A DNA stretch of 43,939 bases from Phycisphaerae bacterium (GTDB lineage: Bacteria > Planctomycetota > Phycisphaerae > UBA1845 > PWPN01). A program made the position numbers and the translations under genes. The notes beneath the pieces were generated by a model that saw nothing but the letters and a program-made list of their open reading frames with translations, searched no databases and was not told the DNA's origin. Location of the stretch: contig JAAXZI010000107.1 of the NCBI GenBank assembly GCA_012719955.1, positions 1-43,939 of the forward strand, in the 5' to 3' direction. Shown here in pieces: positions 8,647-17,163 of the stretch. Each line of letters opens with the position of its first letter. The first letter of the stretch is position 1.

Positions 8647-9336
8647 CTACAAGTCCTGTTTCGGTATGGTTCGCACCTGACCTGAGCCGATCTTAGGCTC
8701 GGTCCCCTGGATCAGCCGCCGCAGATTGCCGCGATGTCGATAAATTACCAGCAGACCAATAGTTATGGCAAATAATTCCAGCGGCCAGAGATGGCCGCCT
8801 TCTCCAAACAGTTCGCTACGGGCAGAGCAGGCAAAAATTACGGGAAATGCACCTGCCGCCGCAACCGAGCCCACGGACACATATCCGGTAGCCCGGGTCA
8901 GTATTACCCATAGAGCGAACGCCGCCAAGCCGGGCAAGGTAAAGTATGGGTACACTCCCAGGATCACGCCCAGCGAGGTGGCCACCCCCTTGCCGCCCTT
9001 GAAGCCCAGGTAAATGGGAAACATGTGGCCCAGGATGCAGGCCGCGGCGACCGCCAGCCATAACCACAGAAACGTGCTCTGGCCCCAATCGATTCCAATG
9101 CCCCGCTTCAGCAACGGGCCGGCGACCGCGACCGGCGCCAGCCCTTTGAGCAGATCCAGCGCGAAGACGGCCATCCCGTACCAGCGGCCCAGGACCCGCC
9201 CCACGTTGGTGGCCCCGATGTTACCGCTGCCGTGCTGGCGAATATCAATCCCTTTGAGCCGCCCGGCCAGCAGACCAAAGGGAATAGAGCCGACCAGATA
9301 GCCGACCAGGATACATGCAATCGCAATGGTCCACAT
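8647..9336 (-). CDS. plsY: Acyl-phosphate:glycerol-3-phosphate acyltransferase
   Basis: Transfers the acyl group from acyl-phosphate to glycerol-3-phosphate, the first step of phospholipid synthesis, at the inner membrane. The 229-residue protein has the three PlsY signatures: GSIPFGLLAGR (near 16-26), GSGNIGATNVGRVLG (about 37-51) and HMFPIYLGFKGGKGVATSLG (about 108-127). Hydrophobic helices alternate with these loops. The start overlaps the stop of the upstream glycosyltransferase by one base (TAATG at 9334-9338), which indicates translational coupling. The length is slightly above the common 200-residue size because of a longer C-terminus. Confidence 0.97.
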   Translation of the reverse strand: MWTIAIACILVGYLVGSIPFGLLAGRLKGIDIRQHGSGNIGATNVGRVLGRWYGMAVFALDLLKGLAPVAVAGPLLKRGIGIDWGQSTFLWLWLAVAAACILGHMFPIYLGFKGGKGVATSLGVILGVYPYFTLPGLAAFALWVILTRATGYVSVGSVAAAGAFPVIFACSARSELFGEGGHLWPLELFAITIGLLVIYRHRGNLRRLIQGTEPKIGSGQVRTIPKQDL

Positions 9337-10532
9337 TAACCACGTTCTCCTCTGCCGGCCTGACCAGACCGGAGGATTTCTTCATATAACGCCAGCACTT
9401 GCCGGGCATGATCGCGCATGGAAATTCCTTCGACCGCCCGGGGGGCATTGGCGGCACAGGCCCGGCGATGCTCCGGGTCGGCCAGTCGCTCAATGCGGTC
9501 GGCCAACGCGGGCACGTCGTCGGGCGAATCAATCACATAGCCCTCCCGGCCGTCAACAATCCGTTCGGCGGCGCCGTTGAAACGCGTCGTAATCACCGGG
9601 AGACCGGAACCCAGCGCCTCCAGGACCACCCGGCTGCACGGATCATAATAGGTGTCGTGGACCAGGACGTCGGCGGCATGGAAGAAGGCCTGCACGCGGG
9701 GCGTCGGCCCGGTGAACAGCACGCGGTCGCGGATATTGAGCTGTTCAGCCAGCTTTGTGCAGGGCGCGGGATTGGCCCGCCCCACCACCACCACCGATGC
9801 ACGGCCCGCCCGAGCGGTTCCCGCTCTTTCCCGCTCCACTCGCCAGGCCAGGGCGCGGATGAGAGGCCCCACCCCTTTCAGCCTGAAGTTGTGAGCCACG
9901 CACAGGAGCATCAGATCGGTGTCCTTCATGCCGAACTGGCGGCGAAGCTGGGCACGATGAGAGGCCCGCTCGGCGGGCGTGGAGATGTCGGGATCGACGC
10001 CGTTGAAGATGAGCCGGACCCGCTGGGGATCAAAACGATAATGGCGCTGGAGCTGGTCGGCCACGTATCGCGAAATGGCAATGACCCAGGGCCGGCGACT
10101 CAACAACTGCCGCTCAAATCCGCTGATCACGCGATATTTGAGATTGATCCGCTGTCCGAGTTGCTTCAGGACGCGGCGCACCGGCGAGCCCCGCATGGCG
10201 AGGTTTCGCGCCAGGGTTTCCGGCACCGTCCCGCCCCGGGGCTGGTAGACGTCGGCAAACGGGCACGGGGTGATGCAGTGTACGATGTCAAAACGGTTCG
10301 TGCGGACATACTCCTGTGCCCGCTTGACGAACAGGCCAGTCCTGAGAGCCCGCATCCGGCCGTTGACCAGTATGGGAACGATATTCAGCGAGGGCGTGGA
10401 CGGTGGGTATGACGTCGAGAGGATGCTCACGCGACAACCGTCGGCAGCCAGGTGCTCGGCAAACTGCATGGTGGAGGTTTCGGCCCCGCCCCGCCAGGTC
10501 TCGATCCGTTCAATGATCAGCGCTACGTTCAT
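9336..10532 (-). CDS. GT4 family glycosyltransferase (WaaG-like)
   Basis: A 398-residue GT-B fold enzyme that probably adds a sugar to lipopolysaccharide core or a related surface glycan. N-terminal IIERIETWRGGAE (7-19) holds the nucleotide-sugar side Gly loop. The C-terminal half has LLCVAHNFRLKGVGPLIRAL, VVVVGRANPAP and the EX7E-type segment DPCSRVVLEALGSGLPVITT. The sequence pattern is closest to WaaG/RfaG glucosyltransferases. I chose ATG 10532; a longer frame to 10589 is repeat DNA. It overlaps plsY by one base and lies downstream of an InaA/WaaP-type kinase, which supports a core-LPS role. Confidence 0.92.
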   Translation of the reverse strand: MNVALIIERIETWRGGAETSTMQFAEHLAADGCRVSILSTSYPPSTPSLNIVPILVNGRMRALRTGLFVKRAQEYVRTNRFDIVHCITPCPFADVYQPRGGTVPETLARNLAMRGSPVRRVLKQLGQRINLKYRVISGFERQLLSRRPWVIAISRYVADQLQRHYRFDPQRVRLIFNGVDPDISTPAERASHRAQLRRQFGMKDTDLMLLCVAHNFRLKGVGPLIRALAWRVERERAGTARAGRASVVVVGRANPAPCTKLAEQLNIRDRVLFTGPTPRVQAFFHAADVLVHDTYYDPCSRVVLEALGSGLPVITTRFNGAAERIVDGREGYVIDSPDDVPALADRIERLADPEHRRACAANAPRAVEGISMRDHARQVLALYEEILRSGQAGRGERG

Positions 10533-10556
10533 TCCGCCTGTTGCACTCCCACAGCC

Positions 10557-10696
10557 GGGGGTACTCCACCTCTTTGGAGGCAGGATCACAAAAACTACCG
10601 CTCCCAGGGGTACCCCACCTCTTCAGAGGTGGGATCACGAAGACTCAGCTCCCGAGGGTGCCCTACCTCTTCAGAGGTGGGGTCACGAAGATTCCT
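10557..10696. repeat. Three tandem 48-49-bp palindromic units (family B)
   Basis: Three units begin near 10557, 10607 and 10655. Each has a 'CCACCTCTTCAGAGGTGG' hairpin (8-bp stem, perfect in unit 2) followed by GATCACGAAGACT-like sequence and a CTCCC spacer. They fill the gap between the kinase and glycosyltransferase genes and extend slightly into the kinase 3' end. Related units occur at about 24110-24170, and diverged ones form the left half of the 122-bp elements at 20976 and 21228. Confidence 0.8.
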
Positions 10697-11519
10697 GTTG
10701 TACGCCTACAGCCAACTCCGGCCGGCGGCGAGCCATCCGCTGAGTCTTGGTGTGAATCAGCCTGGCCAGCCTTCGCGGCGACTCGCCCGTCCCACACGCG
10801 CGGACATACCGGCACAAAAAGCGAAGCCGTTCCCACCGCCCTACCCGATCAGCCGGCGTGGAAAAATGCAGGGCCGCCAGATCCTTGACCACCCAGCGTC
10901 TGCGCCGCCATCGGGGCCGGAACACCCGCTGGAGGTCAATCAACCGGAAATCCTCTCCTTCGATGAAAATATGCGACAAGTATAGGTCGCGATGCACGAA
11001 ACCGGCACGATGCAGCCGAGCCACCAGACGGGCCAGCCCGTCGAGCAACCGCCGCCGCCGGGCAAAATCAGTTTCCTGCCCCACCGGCGGCAGGTGGGCC
11101 GGCACCCATCGTTCCAGCGACTCACCCGCCACCTCACGGGTCATGACGAAACTTCGTCGCTCCCAGATGCCCACCATTTCCTGCCCGAAGGCGATTGCCT
11201 CTATGGCCGGTACCCCCGCCTGGGCCAACAAGCGGGCATTAGTCCATTCGACACCGGCCGTACTCAAGCCGGCATGGCCCTCCCGCCAACGCTCCCACTG
11301 CCTTCTGAAAGGCGGACGGTCAAACCGCTTGAGATACAGGGTCCGGGGCGCCCCCTTCGAGTCGGTCAGTACGAGACGCCACCGCTGCCGCCAGGATTCC
11401 AACCCCGCCTTGTCCAGCCGTACGCCGGTATCCAGACGAAAAACCGCCTCCATGTCGGTGAGTGCATGGCAGGCCAGGAAGTCTCCCTCGGACGGTGCAA
11501 TTTCAAATACCTGACTCAT
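10683..11519 (-). CDS. InaA/WaaP-family lipopolysaccharide kinase
   Basis: A 278-residue eukaryotic-like small kinase that probably phosphorylates a core sugar of lipopolysaccharide. The fold is recognised from YLKRF with candidate ATP-binding Lys64, the VEW glutamate (E91), the catalytic loop HRDLYLSHIFI with H176-R177-D178, and the metal-binding D195 in LIDLQRV. The surrounding arginine-rich RPRWRRRRWVVKDLAAL matches the WaaP/InaA branch. The start is the ATG at 11519; the longer frame begins with TTG at 11537. The last codons run into the family B repeat block. The gene is just upstream of the WaaG-like transferase. Confidence 0.92.
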   Translation of the reverse strand: MSQVFEIAPSEGDFLACHALTDMEAVFRLDTGVRLDKAGLESWRQRWRLVLTDSKGAPRTLYLKRFDRPPFRRQWERWREGHAGLSTAGVEWTNARLLAQAGVPAIEAIAFGQEMVGIWERRSFVMTREVAGESLERWVPAHLPPVGQETDFARRRRLLDGLARLVARLHRAGFVHRDLYLSHIFIEGEDFRLIDLQRVFRPRWRRRRWVVKDLAALHFSTPADRVGRWERLRFLCRYVRACGTGESPRRLARLIHTKTQRMARRRPELAVGVQQESS

Positions 11520-11689
11520 ACTGGACACCTGCGGCAACGCCGGGCGGCAAAGCTAATCCCCCCTGCGTTGCGATGCAACTGTCGTTGTTGGATGGGAACT
11601 GCGCCGTGATCGTGCATCACCGGGTATCGGATCGGTCGGTACGGTGACATCCACAGATGATACGGAGCAATGTTACGGCCGGAGCGAGG

Positions 11690-12073
11690 CTACGGTTGAT
11701 CGGGTGGACGACCCGGCGCAACCGGCTCGTATTTCGATAGCCGTGCTCCCAGTTTGCTGATGATACAGGAACGGAAGATGCCGAACTTCCGGTAGCGTGT
11801 GAACAGGTAGATGGCCGGCGGATAGATGATCAGCAGCGGCAGCCACCAGCGGCCCCAGGCAGGGACAATCTGCTCGATGACGTGAGCCGCCAGGATGAGG
11901 ACGGAGATAATGACCACCGAACGGTACAGATCCTTGGCCGTATGCCGGCCGCCAGGATACTTGGCCATGATTCGGGCCACGAAGCCGCGTTCGCGCGGAG
12001 TCAGCTCGACGTCGGCCGTGTTCGCGGGGGCCTGGTTGGCAGAGGAAGAATGGGTCGTGTGTTGAGAGGTCAT
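11690..12073 (-). CDS. Small two-helix membrane protein, unknown function
   Basis: A 127-residue protein. The N-terminus is Ser/Thr/Ala-rich and probably disordered (about 1-22), followed by an amphipathic segment LTPRERGFVARIMAKYPGGRH. There are two hydrophobic helices, SVVIISVLILAAHVIEQIV (about 52-70) and WWLPLLIIYPPAIYLFT (about 76-92), separated by a short loop. A basic tail (RYRKFGIFRSCIISKLGARLSKY) suggests a cytoplasmic C-terminus. It lies 22 nt downstream of the radical SAM gene on the same strand and is probably cotranscribed. No family recognised. The 170 nt between it and the kinase hold nothing I can name. Confidence 0.75.
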   Translation of the reverse strand: MTSQHTTHSSSANQAPANTADVELTPRERGFVARIMAKYPGGRHTAKDLYRSVVIISVLILAAHVIEQIVPAWGRWWLPLLIIYPPAIYLFTRYRKFGIFRSCIISKLGARLSKYEPVAPGRPPDQP

Positions 12074-12095
12074 GTCATTTCCCTGTCTTTCCGGC

Positions 12096-13268
12096 TCAAT
12101 GCGGCTGATACGTGCAATCCGGTTCCGGGGCCAGCGGATCGCCGGTCAACGCCCAGCTTCGCGCCCGCGAACCACCGCAGACGTTGCGGAATTCGCATAT
12201 CCCGCATTTGCCGCCCAGCAGATTTGAATTCCGCAGGTCGCGCATGAGGGGGGTATTCCGGTAAAGCTCGGCCAGGGAAGTGGTTCGGACATTGCCTACC
12301 GAAACCGCCAGAAAGCCGCTGGGGAATACCTCGCCGGTATGGGAGATAAAGACAAACCCCCGACCGTCATTCAGGTTGATGGACTCATATCCCGGGCCCG
12401 GTCCGCTGGTCGAGTTCCTCCGCCCCTCCGTCCCACCGCCTCCGAGGTCCTGTATCCCCTTGTCTCCTTGTCCCCTTGTCTCCTTGTCCTCTTCCCCTGA
12501 ACCCTGAACCCCGAACCCTGAACCCTCGCCCCTCGCCCTGGCGGCTTTAAGCTTCTGGAGCACGAACCGCCGGTAGTGCGGCGCCTCGGTGCTCTTGATC
12601 TTGAACGGCACGCGCTGCCGGAGCGACCAGAGCAATTCAAAGACCTGCTCGTATTCCTCCGGCGCGATCCGCTGCTCGGCCTGGCCCCGCCCCACGGGCA
12701 CAAGGAAGAAGACGCTCCACAGGACGATATCCAGGCGGGCCAGCAAATCGGCCATGGCCGGCAGGTCGGCCAGGTTGCTGCGGCACACGGTGGTATTGAT
12801 CTGTACGGGCAGGCCGGCTTCGCGGGCCACCCGGATCACCTCCATAGTCCGCGCATAAGCCCCTTCAAAGCCCCGGAATTCATCGTGGATGCGAGCACAC
12901 GACCCGTCCAGGCTGACGGCGAACTGCGAAAGCCCCTCCCGGGCCAGGCGATGGATGGCGTCATCGGTCAACAGCGGCGTCACTGAGGGGGTCATGGCCA
13001 TGCGTACACCGCGTTCGTGGCCGTAGCGAACCAGGTGGAAGACGTCCTCGCGCTTCATGGGGTCGCCGCCGGAGAGCACCAGCACCCCGGCCTCCATGTC
13101 GGCGATCTGGTCGATGAGTCTTTCGGCCTCGCGCGTATCCAGTTCGTCGGCATGGCGCAACGGCTGGGCGCTGGCCCGGCAGTGTTTACAGGCCAGATCG
13201 CAGGCCTGCGTCATCTCCCAAACCACGACAAAGGGGCGTTCGTTGAAGTCGAACCCGTCCTGGCGCAT
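12096..13268 (-). CDS. Radical SAM/SPASM protein, AhbD/NirJ-like
   Basis: A 390-residue enzyme with the radical SAM cluster motif C23-DLA-C27-KH-C30 near the N-terminus, the GGDP segment (LVLSGGDPMKRED), and a C-terminal SPASM domain with GGKCGICEFRNVCGGSRARS and a last Cys in PEPDCTYQ, which binds a second 4Fe-4S cluster. The 'DFNERPFVVVWEMTQACDLACKHCRA' type N-terminus is characteristic of the heme-biosynthesis branch (AhbD, NirJ and relatives), so a step in heme or heme-derived cofactor synthesis is a reasonable guess. I chose ATG 13268 because AGGAAG lies 5 nt upstream. About 40 residues between the core and SPASM domains are encoded by tandem repeats (12410-12536), an in-frame insertion. 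It lies divergently next to the cytochrome operon. Confidence 0.88.
   Translation of the reverse strand: MRQDGFDFNERPFVVVWEMTQACDLACKHCRASAQPLRHADELDTREAERLIDQIADMEAGVLVLSGGDPMKREDVFHLVRYGHERGVRMAMTPSVTPLLTDDAIHRLAREGLSQFAVSLDGSCARIHDEFRGFEGAYARTMEVIRVAREAGLPVQINTTVCRSNLADLPAMADLLARLDIVLWSVFFLVPVGRGQAEQRIAPEEYEQVFELLWSLRQRVPFKIKSTEAPHYRRFVLQKLKAARARGEGSGFGVQGSGEEDKETRGQGDKGIQDLGGGGTEGRRNSTSGPGPGYESINLNDGRGFVFISHTGEVFPSGFLAVSVGNVRTTSLAELYRNTPLMRDLRNSNLLGGKCGICEFRNVCGGSRARSWALTGDPLAPEPDCTYQPH
12410..12536. repeat. In-frame 7/8-bp tandem repeats inside the radical SAM gene
   Basis: On the plus strand, four 8-bp units of CTTGTCTC/CTTGTCCC type (about 12458-12492) are followed by four 7-bp CCCTGAA-type units (about 12496-12525) and two CGCCCCT units. 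They translate, on the minus strand, into the low-complexity GSGFGVQGSGEEDKETRGQG stretch. Both flanks are conserved protein, so this is an insertion within the gene at a domain linker. Confidence 0.85.
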
Positions 13269-13802
13269 AAACACTTCCTGACAATTTTATCAAGAAAAAG
13301 CAAAACAAAGCTCGCGCCCCGGCCGGCGGGCGCCCTGCAATCCCATTCCCATTAGGATAAACACCCTAGATTACACAGGCAACAGGAGTTACGCGAGGGT
13401 CCGGGCGGACATTAATGTTTTTTAATTGCATGTTTTGTCTTGATGGTCCGGGCGGGCGAAATTATATTTTCCGCACAACATTACACTTGGGTGCAGCAGC
13501 AAGGTTAGAGGTGTGCACGAAGCACGAGCGCTGAATGAGACGTCCACATGGAGCCGGTCCCGCAAAGGCATCCTCGCGTGTCCAAGCCAGCGTCTGTGAC
13601 AGCGCAGTGCAAAGCCCCGGTGTCGCGCCCCAGTTCCTTGGCGCGAGGCGGCGATCTGGTACAATCTGGTTTTGTTCGGGTCGCCGAGCTTGCCGACGGG
13701 TGCGCAGAGAGGGTGAGTAATTGCGGAGAATACCTTTCACACGGCCGCACCATCGGTCCGTTGGATGAAGCCGGTCTGGTCCATTCATTCTGGAGGAGTC
13801 TC
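13269..13802. other. Divergent intergenic region before the cytochrome cluster
   Basis: A 534-bp gap between the minus-strand radical SAM gene and the first plus-strand cytochrome. Its left half is unusually AT-rich for the window, with T- and A-runs around 13410-13475. The right half is GC-rich and reads open in the cytochrome frame from 13548, but no ribosome-binding site supports that start. No RNA gene was recognised. It is the most likely regulatory region for the cluster. Confidence 0.6.
13440..13468 (+). promoter_or_regulatory. Candidate sigma-70-type promoter of the cytochrome cluster
   Basis: TTGATG (13440-13445) and TATATT (13463-13468) are separated by 17 bp, in the only AT-rich part of the intergenic region and pointing toward the first cytochrome gene. 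This would leave a leader of about 325 nt. It is a pattern match only; planctomycete promoters are poorly characterised. Confidence 0.35.
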
Positions 13803-15239
13803 ATGAACTACTCGTCACGGCTCTTGTTCTCCCCCAAGGGAGTCGTGCTGGGCCTGCTGTTGCTGGCCAGCGCGGCCATCCTCGGCCAGGGTTGTCCCCC
13901 GGCCGCCCCACCACCGGATCCCAACTCGGGCCTGACGGGCGAATACGTGGGGTCGGAGCGCTGCTTCACCTGCCACAGCCGGACCCACAACGAATGGGTC
14001 GAGACCCGGCACCACGAGTCCTACAACACGCTGGTGGCCCTCGGCCAGGAAAACAACGAAGTTTGCCTGACCTGCCACACGACCGGTTTCCAACAGCCGG
14101 GCGGGTTCCAGTCCATTAACACCACTGAACTGCTGGCCAACGTGGGCTGCGAGGCCTGTCACGGACCTGCGCGGGGGCACGTACAGGACGTGACCAACCG
14201 CGCCCTACGGCCGGCGGTCAGCATGTCGGCCGATTGGTGTGCCCGTTGCCATAACGGTTTCCACCACGATACGTACAGCGAATGGGCCGCATCGGGGCAC
14301 GGGCGCGTAGACGAGCACGTGGCCGAGGGACTGAGCGGCGGTTCGCAGGCCCAGAGCTGCGGCGTGTGCCACTCCGGCGACGTCCTGCTGGCCAAAAACT
14401 TCAACCAGAACATCGCCGTGTCGGATGCGTTGTTGTCGGGCGTCCCCATCGATCAAATCAATGGCACGAGCTGCTCGGTTTGCCACGATCCGCATCGCAA
14501 CACCGGCAATGCCGTGCTCCCGCCACCCGGCCACGACTTCCAGTTGCGCTGGCCCGAGGTGACCCATCCCGAACCGACCAACACCGTGGCTGAGACCACG
14601 AATCCGGCGCGCTTCAACCTTTGCGGCCAGTGCCATCACGAGCGCGGGGCCACCTGGACCAGCAATGCCCGTCCGCCGCATCACAGCATCCAGGCCAACT
14701 TCTTCGTCGGAGAAATGCCGGCCCCCGAAGGGCAGCCGCCGCTCGTTCCCAACCAGCGGAGCACGCACCGTTTCGTGCAGAAACAATGCGTGACCTGCCA
14801 CATGCAGCATGAAGCCCACCTGACGCCCGGCCTGGGCGCCCAGGACGCCACCGTCAGCGGCGAGATGGGCGAGCTCACGCACGTGGGGCACACCTTCTCC
14901 ATCTCCAGTCTGAGTGGCTGCGTGGGCAGCGGCTGCCATCCCAGCGAGGCCGTGGCGCAGGCGGATACCGAGCGCTTCCAGGCCGAGGTTCAGAGCCGGC
15001 TGGATGCGATCATCGCTCGCCTGGGCCCGGTCAGCACCTGGGGCTTCAGCAGTGCGGGCGAACTGCCCCTGGGTGGCCCGCCGGCCAATCAGCAGAACGC
15101 GATTCCCGAGCCCATTCGGAAGGCTCGGTGGCTGTGGACCTGGGTCGCCTACGATGGCAGCCTGGGCGTCCATAACCCGCCGTACACCCGGGCGATTTTG
15201 ACCGAAGCCGAACGGCTGCTTACGGAGGCCGGGTTGTAA
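13803..15239 (+). CDS. Nine-heme c-type cytochrome, probable lipoprotein
   Basis: A 478-residue multiheme cytochrome. The start ATG has GGAGGAG 4 nt upstream. The signal (VVLGLLLLASAAILGQG) ends at Cys31, a relaxed lipobox, so a lipid-anchored periplasmic or surface protein is likely. Eight CXXCH motifs (CFTCH at 54, then CLTCH, CEACH, CARCH, CGVCH, CSVCH, CGQCH, CVTCH) plus one CX4CH (CVGSGCH, about 373) give nine hemes. The 'GCEACHGPARGHV' segment and the tandem-CXXCH spacing place it near cytochrome c554-like families. The C-terminal about 100 residues lack hemes and are helical. As first gene of the cluster, upstream of the barrel, it is a candidate porin-cytochrome component. The electron partner is unknown. 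Confidence 0.93.
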   Translation: MNYSSRLLFSPKGVVLGLLLLASAAILGQGCPPAAPPPDPNSGLTGEYVGSERCFTCHSRTHNEWVETRHHESYNTLVALGQENNEVCLTCHTTGFQQPGGFQSINTTELLANVGCEACHGPARGHVQDVTNRALRPAVSMSADWCARCHNGFHHDTYSEWAASGHGRVDEHVAEGLSGGSQAQSCGVCHSGDVLLAKNFNQNIAVSDALLSGVPIDQINGTSCSVCHDPHRNTGNAVLPPPGHDFQLRWPEVTHPEPTNTVAETTNPARFNLCGQCHHERGATWTSNARPPHHSIQANFFVGEMPAPEGQPPLVPNQRSTHRFVQKQCVTCHMQHEAHLTPGLGAQDATVSGEMGELTHVGHTFSISSLSGCVGSGCHPSEAVAQADTERFQAEVQSRLDAIIARLGPVSTWGFSSAGELPLGGPPANQQNAIPEPIRKARWLWTWVAYDGSLGVHNPPYTRAILTEAERLLTEAGL

Positions 15240-15260
15240 CTTGTCCGGAACAGGCTACTG

Positions 15261-15292
15261 GCCGCCCCCTGGCGAGCACGCCGGGGGGCGGC
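15261..15292 (+). terminator. GC-rich hairpin after the nine-heme gene
   Basis: A long imperfect stem (GCCGCCCCC...GGGGGGCGGC around an AGCA loop) lies 21 nt after the stop codon. No T-run follows, so it could be a transcription attenuator or an mRNA-stabilising hairpin rather than a classical terminator. Confidence 0.45.
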
Positions 15293-15294
15293 CC

Positions 15295-15455
15295 GATAGC
15301 AAAGCCCGGCCATGCCGGCGTGGCAGCCGGGCTCGGCACCGGACCTTCAGCGGTAGCCGCCGGGCTCTGTACCGGCCTTTCTGGCGGCCGGGCCTCGTGC
15401 CGGACGTTCTGCTGTAGCGGCCGGGCTCTGTACCGGCCATTCTGATGTGGTGGTT
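15295..15455. repeat. Four tandem copies of family C palindrome
   Basis: About four copies of a 31-36-bp unit, best form GGCCGGGCTCTGTACCGGCC, followed by TTCTG-like spacers. Each unit is an imperfect inverted repeat. The same unit recurs near 2931, 20921, 26905-26980, 29973-30100 and 42190. It fills most of the gap between the nine-heme and eight-heme genes. The rest of the gap (15456-15750) holds a family A-like CTCTTGAGCCGAGG / CGGCTCAGGAGC inverted repeat near 15540-15585 and no gene. Confidence 0.8.
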
Positions 15456-15750
15456 CGCGGAGCGGTGAAATCGGAAAGGGTGCTCAATGGCCGTGCGCGA
15501 CGGTGAGACCGCCAAGCGCACGATGGTTGTGCCCCCGGCTCTTGAGCCGAGGTGGGACGACTCGGCTGTTTCGTACGGCTCAGGAGCTGAAGGCGCATGC
15601 CGCGAGGCGGCGTGCCCCAAGACGTGTCGCAAGATCGTGCACGGTCGTATAGAATTCGGGTCGGGAAGCCGGTCAGGACTCCAACCGGTTCCCGACCCGC
15701 TTTTTAGGCGGCGGCCGTTTCTGGATTCGGGGCTGGAGGAAAGGGACCGA

Positions 15751-17025
15751 ATGCTGCGTTATCTTCGCTGGCTCAAAAGCCTGGCATCGCCCGGCCGGCT
15801 GGGCGTATCCATCCTGGCACTGGCCCTGCTTCCAGTCCTGCCGGGTTGCCCTGAAAGCATCATCTCGCAGCCCGAGCCAACCCTCAGCAACACGACCGAT
15901 CCGACCAATGGCGGCGCCGAATACCTTGGAGCGGCGACTTGCCAGGCCTGCCATCCCCAGGTTGGCGCGCTGCACAGTCGGCACGGACACAGCCAGATCC
16001 TGCATCAAACCCAGGGCGCGCCGGTGCAGTATTCCTCCACCCTGCCCCAGACCGGCGTCCCCCAGCCGCCGCCCGGTCAGGAATGGACGGGGATCAGTTT
16101 TGTGATCGGCGGCTACGCGAAGGCGGCGCAGTTTGTGGATCGCGACGGCTTTCTGCTCACTGATGCCGGCAGCGCCAACCCGCTCCAGTTCAATCTACCC
16201 CTGGCCGTCATCGGCAGCGAGGCCGGGTTTGTCCCGTCGGCGGGGACCGCTCAGACGCCGTACTCCTTCGACTGCTTCCGCTGCCACACGACCGGGCCAC
16301 AGACCTTCGAAGCCAGCGGGCTGCGCGAGGACAACCTCCCCGGCATCGGTGGCCACTGGGCGGAAGAAGGGGTTCAGTGCGAGGCCTGCCACGGACCGGG
16401 CAGCCGGCACGTGCCCAATCCCTCCGCGGGCAACATTTTCCTCGATCCCACCAACGCAACTTGTGCCCGATGTCACAGCAGCGGGACCGGACAGGTTCTG
16501 GCCAGGGACGGGTTCATCATCGGTAACCAGCAGGTCGAAGAGGTGAACGCCAGCCCGCATGCCAGCTTTACCTGCACCGTCTGTCACAATCCGCATGCGT
16601 CCACCTTCGCCCAGCCGGACGTGGCCATTCGCAACGATTGCCAGGTCTGCCACAGCGATATGAACATGGCCCTGCACGATGGGCTTGTCTTCACCCGCGG
16701 CGAGTATACCGAAACCCTGACCTGCCGGAGCTGCCACATGACCTTTGCCGGCCGATACGCCCAGTCGGCCCCCCCCGGCTTCGCGGGCCCGGCTGGCAGA
16801 ATCGGCGACACCCGCACGCACGTGGTGGTGATCAATTCCGATATTTCTGATTTCACCGGCATGTTTAAGGCGGACGGCTCCGCCCTGGCCCGGGACGCCA
16901 ATGGTCGGGCGTTCGTGACGGTGGACTTTGTATGCCTTCGCTGCCACAATGGGCAGGGCGGGGCTTTTGAACTGAGCGCGGACCGGGCGGCTGAAATTGC
17001 CAGCCAGATACATACGCCACAGTGA
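15751..17025 (+). CDS. Eight-heme c-type cytochrome lipoprotein
   Basis: A 424-residue cytochrome. The signal peptide (LGVSILALALLPVLPGC) has a good lipobox, L-P-G-Cys33. Eight CXXCH motifs run from CQACH (64) through CFRCH, CEACH, CARCH, CTVCH, CQVCH and CRSCH to CLRCH (about 395). The QCEACHGPGSRHV segment matches the equivalent place in the nine-heme protein, so the two are distant paralogues of the cytochrome c554-like group. An insertion of about 80 heme-free residues between the first and second motif holds an ISFVIGGYAKAAQFVDRDGF strand-rich segment. I chose ATG 15751, preceded by a purine-rich GGAGGAAAGGGA; longer frames to 15487 cross repeats. Directly upstream of the barrel, it is a likely partner of it. 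Confidence 0.93.
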   Translation: MLRYLRWLKSLASPGRLGVSILALALLPVLPGCPESIISQPEPTLSNTTDPTNGGAEYLGAATCQACHPQVGALHSRHGHSQILHQTQGAPVQYSSTLPQTGVPQPPPGQEWTGISFVIGGYAKAAQFVDRDGFLLTDAGSANPLQFNLPLAVIGSEAGFVPSAGTAQTPYSFDCFRCHTTGPQTFEASGLREDNLPGIGGHWAEEGVQCEACHGPGSRHVPNPSAGNIFLDPTNATCARCHSSGTGQVLARDGFIIGNQQVEEVNASPHASFTCTVCHNPHASTFAQPDVAIRNDCQVCHSDMNMALHDGLVFTRGEYTETLTCRSCHMTFAGRYAQSAPPGFAGPAGRIGDTRTHVVVINSDISDFTGMFKADGSALARDANGRAFVTVDFVCLRCHNGQGGAFELSADRAAEIASQIHTPQ

Positions 17026-17082
17026 AGCAACTTGAGTCCCTATCCCGGATGGCGGTTGAACGTTGAAGGGCGAACAGTGGAA

Positions 17083-17107
17083 GCCCCGGCTCGTTAAAAG
17101 CCGGGGC
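17083..17107 (+). other. Perfect hairpin before the beta-barrel gene
   Basis: GCCCCGGCT (17083-17091) and AGCCGGGGC (17099-17107) form a 9-bp stem with a 7-nt A/T-containing loop, in the gap between the eight-heme and barrel genes. There is no following T-run. It may be a stability or processing element. Confidence 0.45.
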
Positions 17108-17163
17108 AGGGCCAGGACGGCCCACGTGATGAATGTTGCCTTAGCGCGGTGGGCGACGACAGC

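Noticed and set aside
12496-12525. Telomere-like GGGTTCA repeats
   Set aside because: Internal to a coding gene and only four units; a resemblance to telomere repeats has no support as a chromosome end.
13548-13802. In-frame upstream extension of the nine-heme gene
   Set aside because: The ATG at 13803 has a strong GGAGGAG site and starts a signal peptide; the extension has neither and includes the leader.
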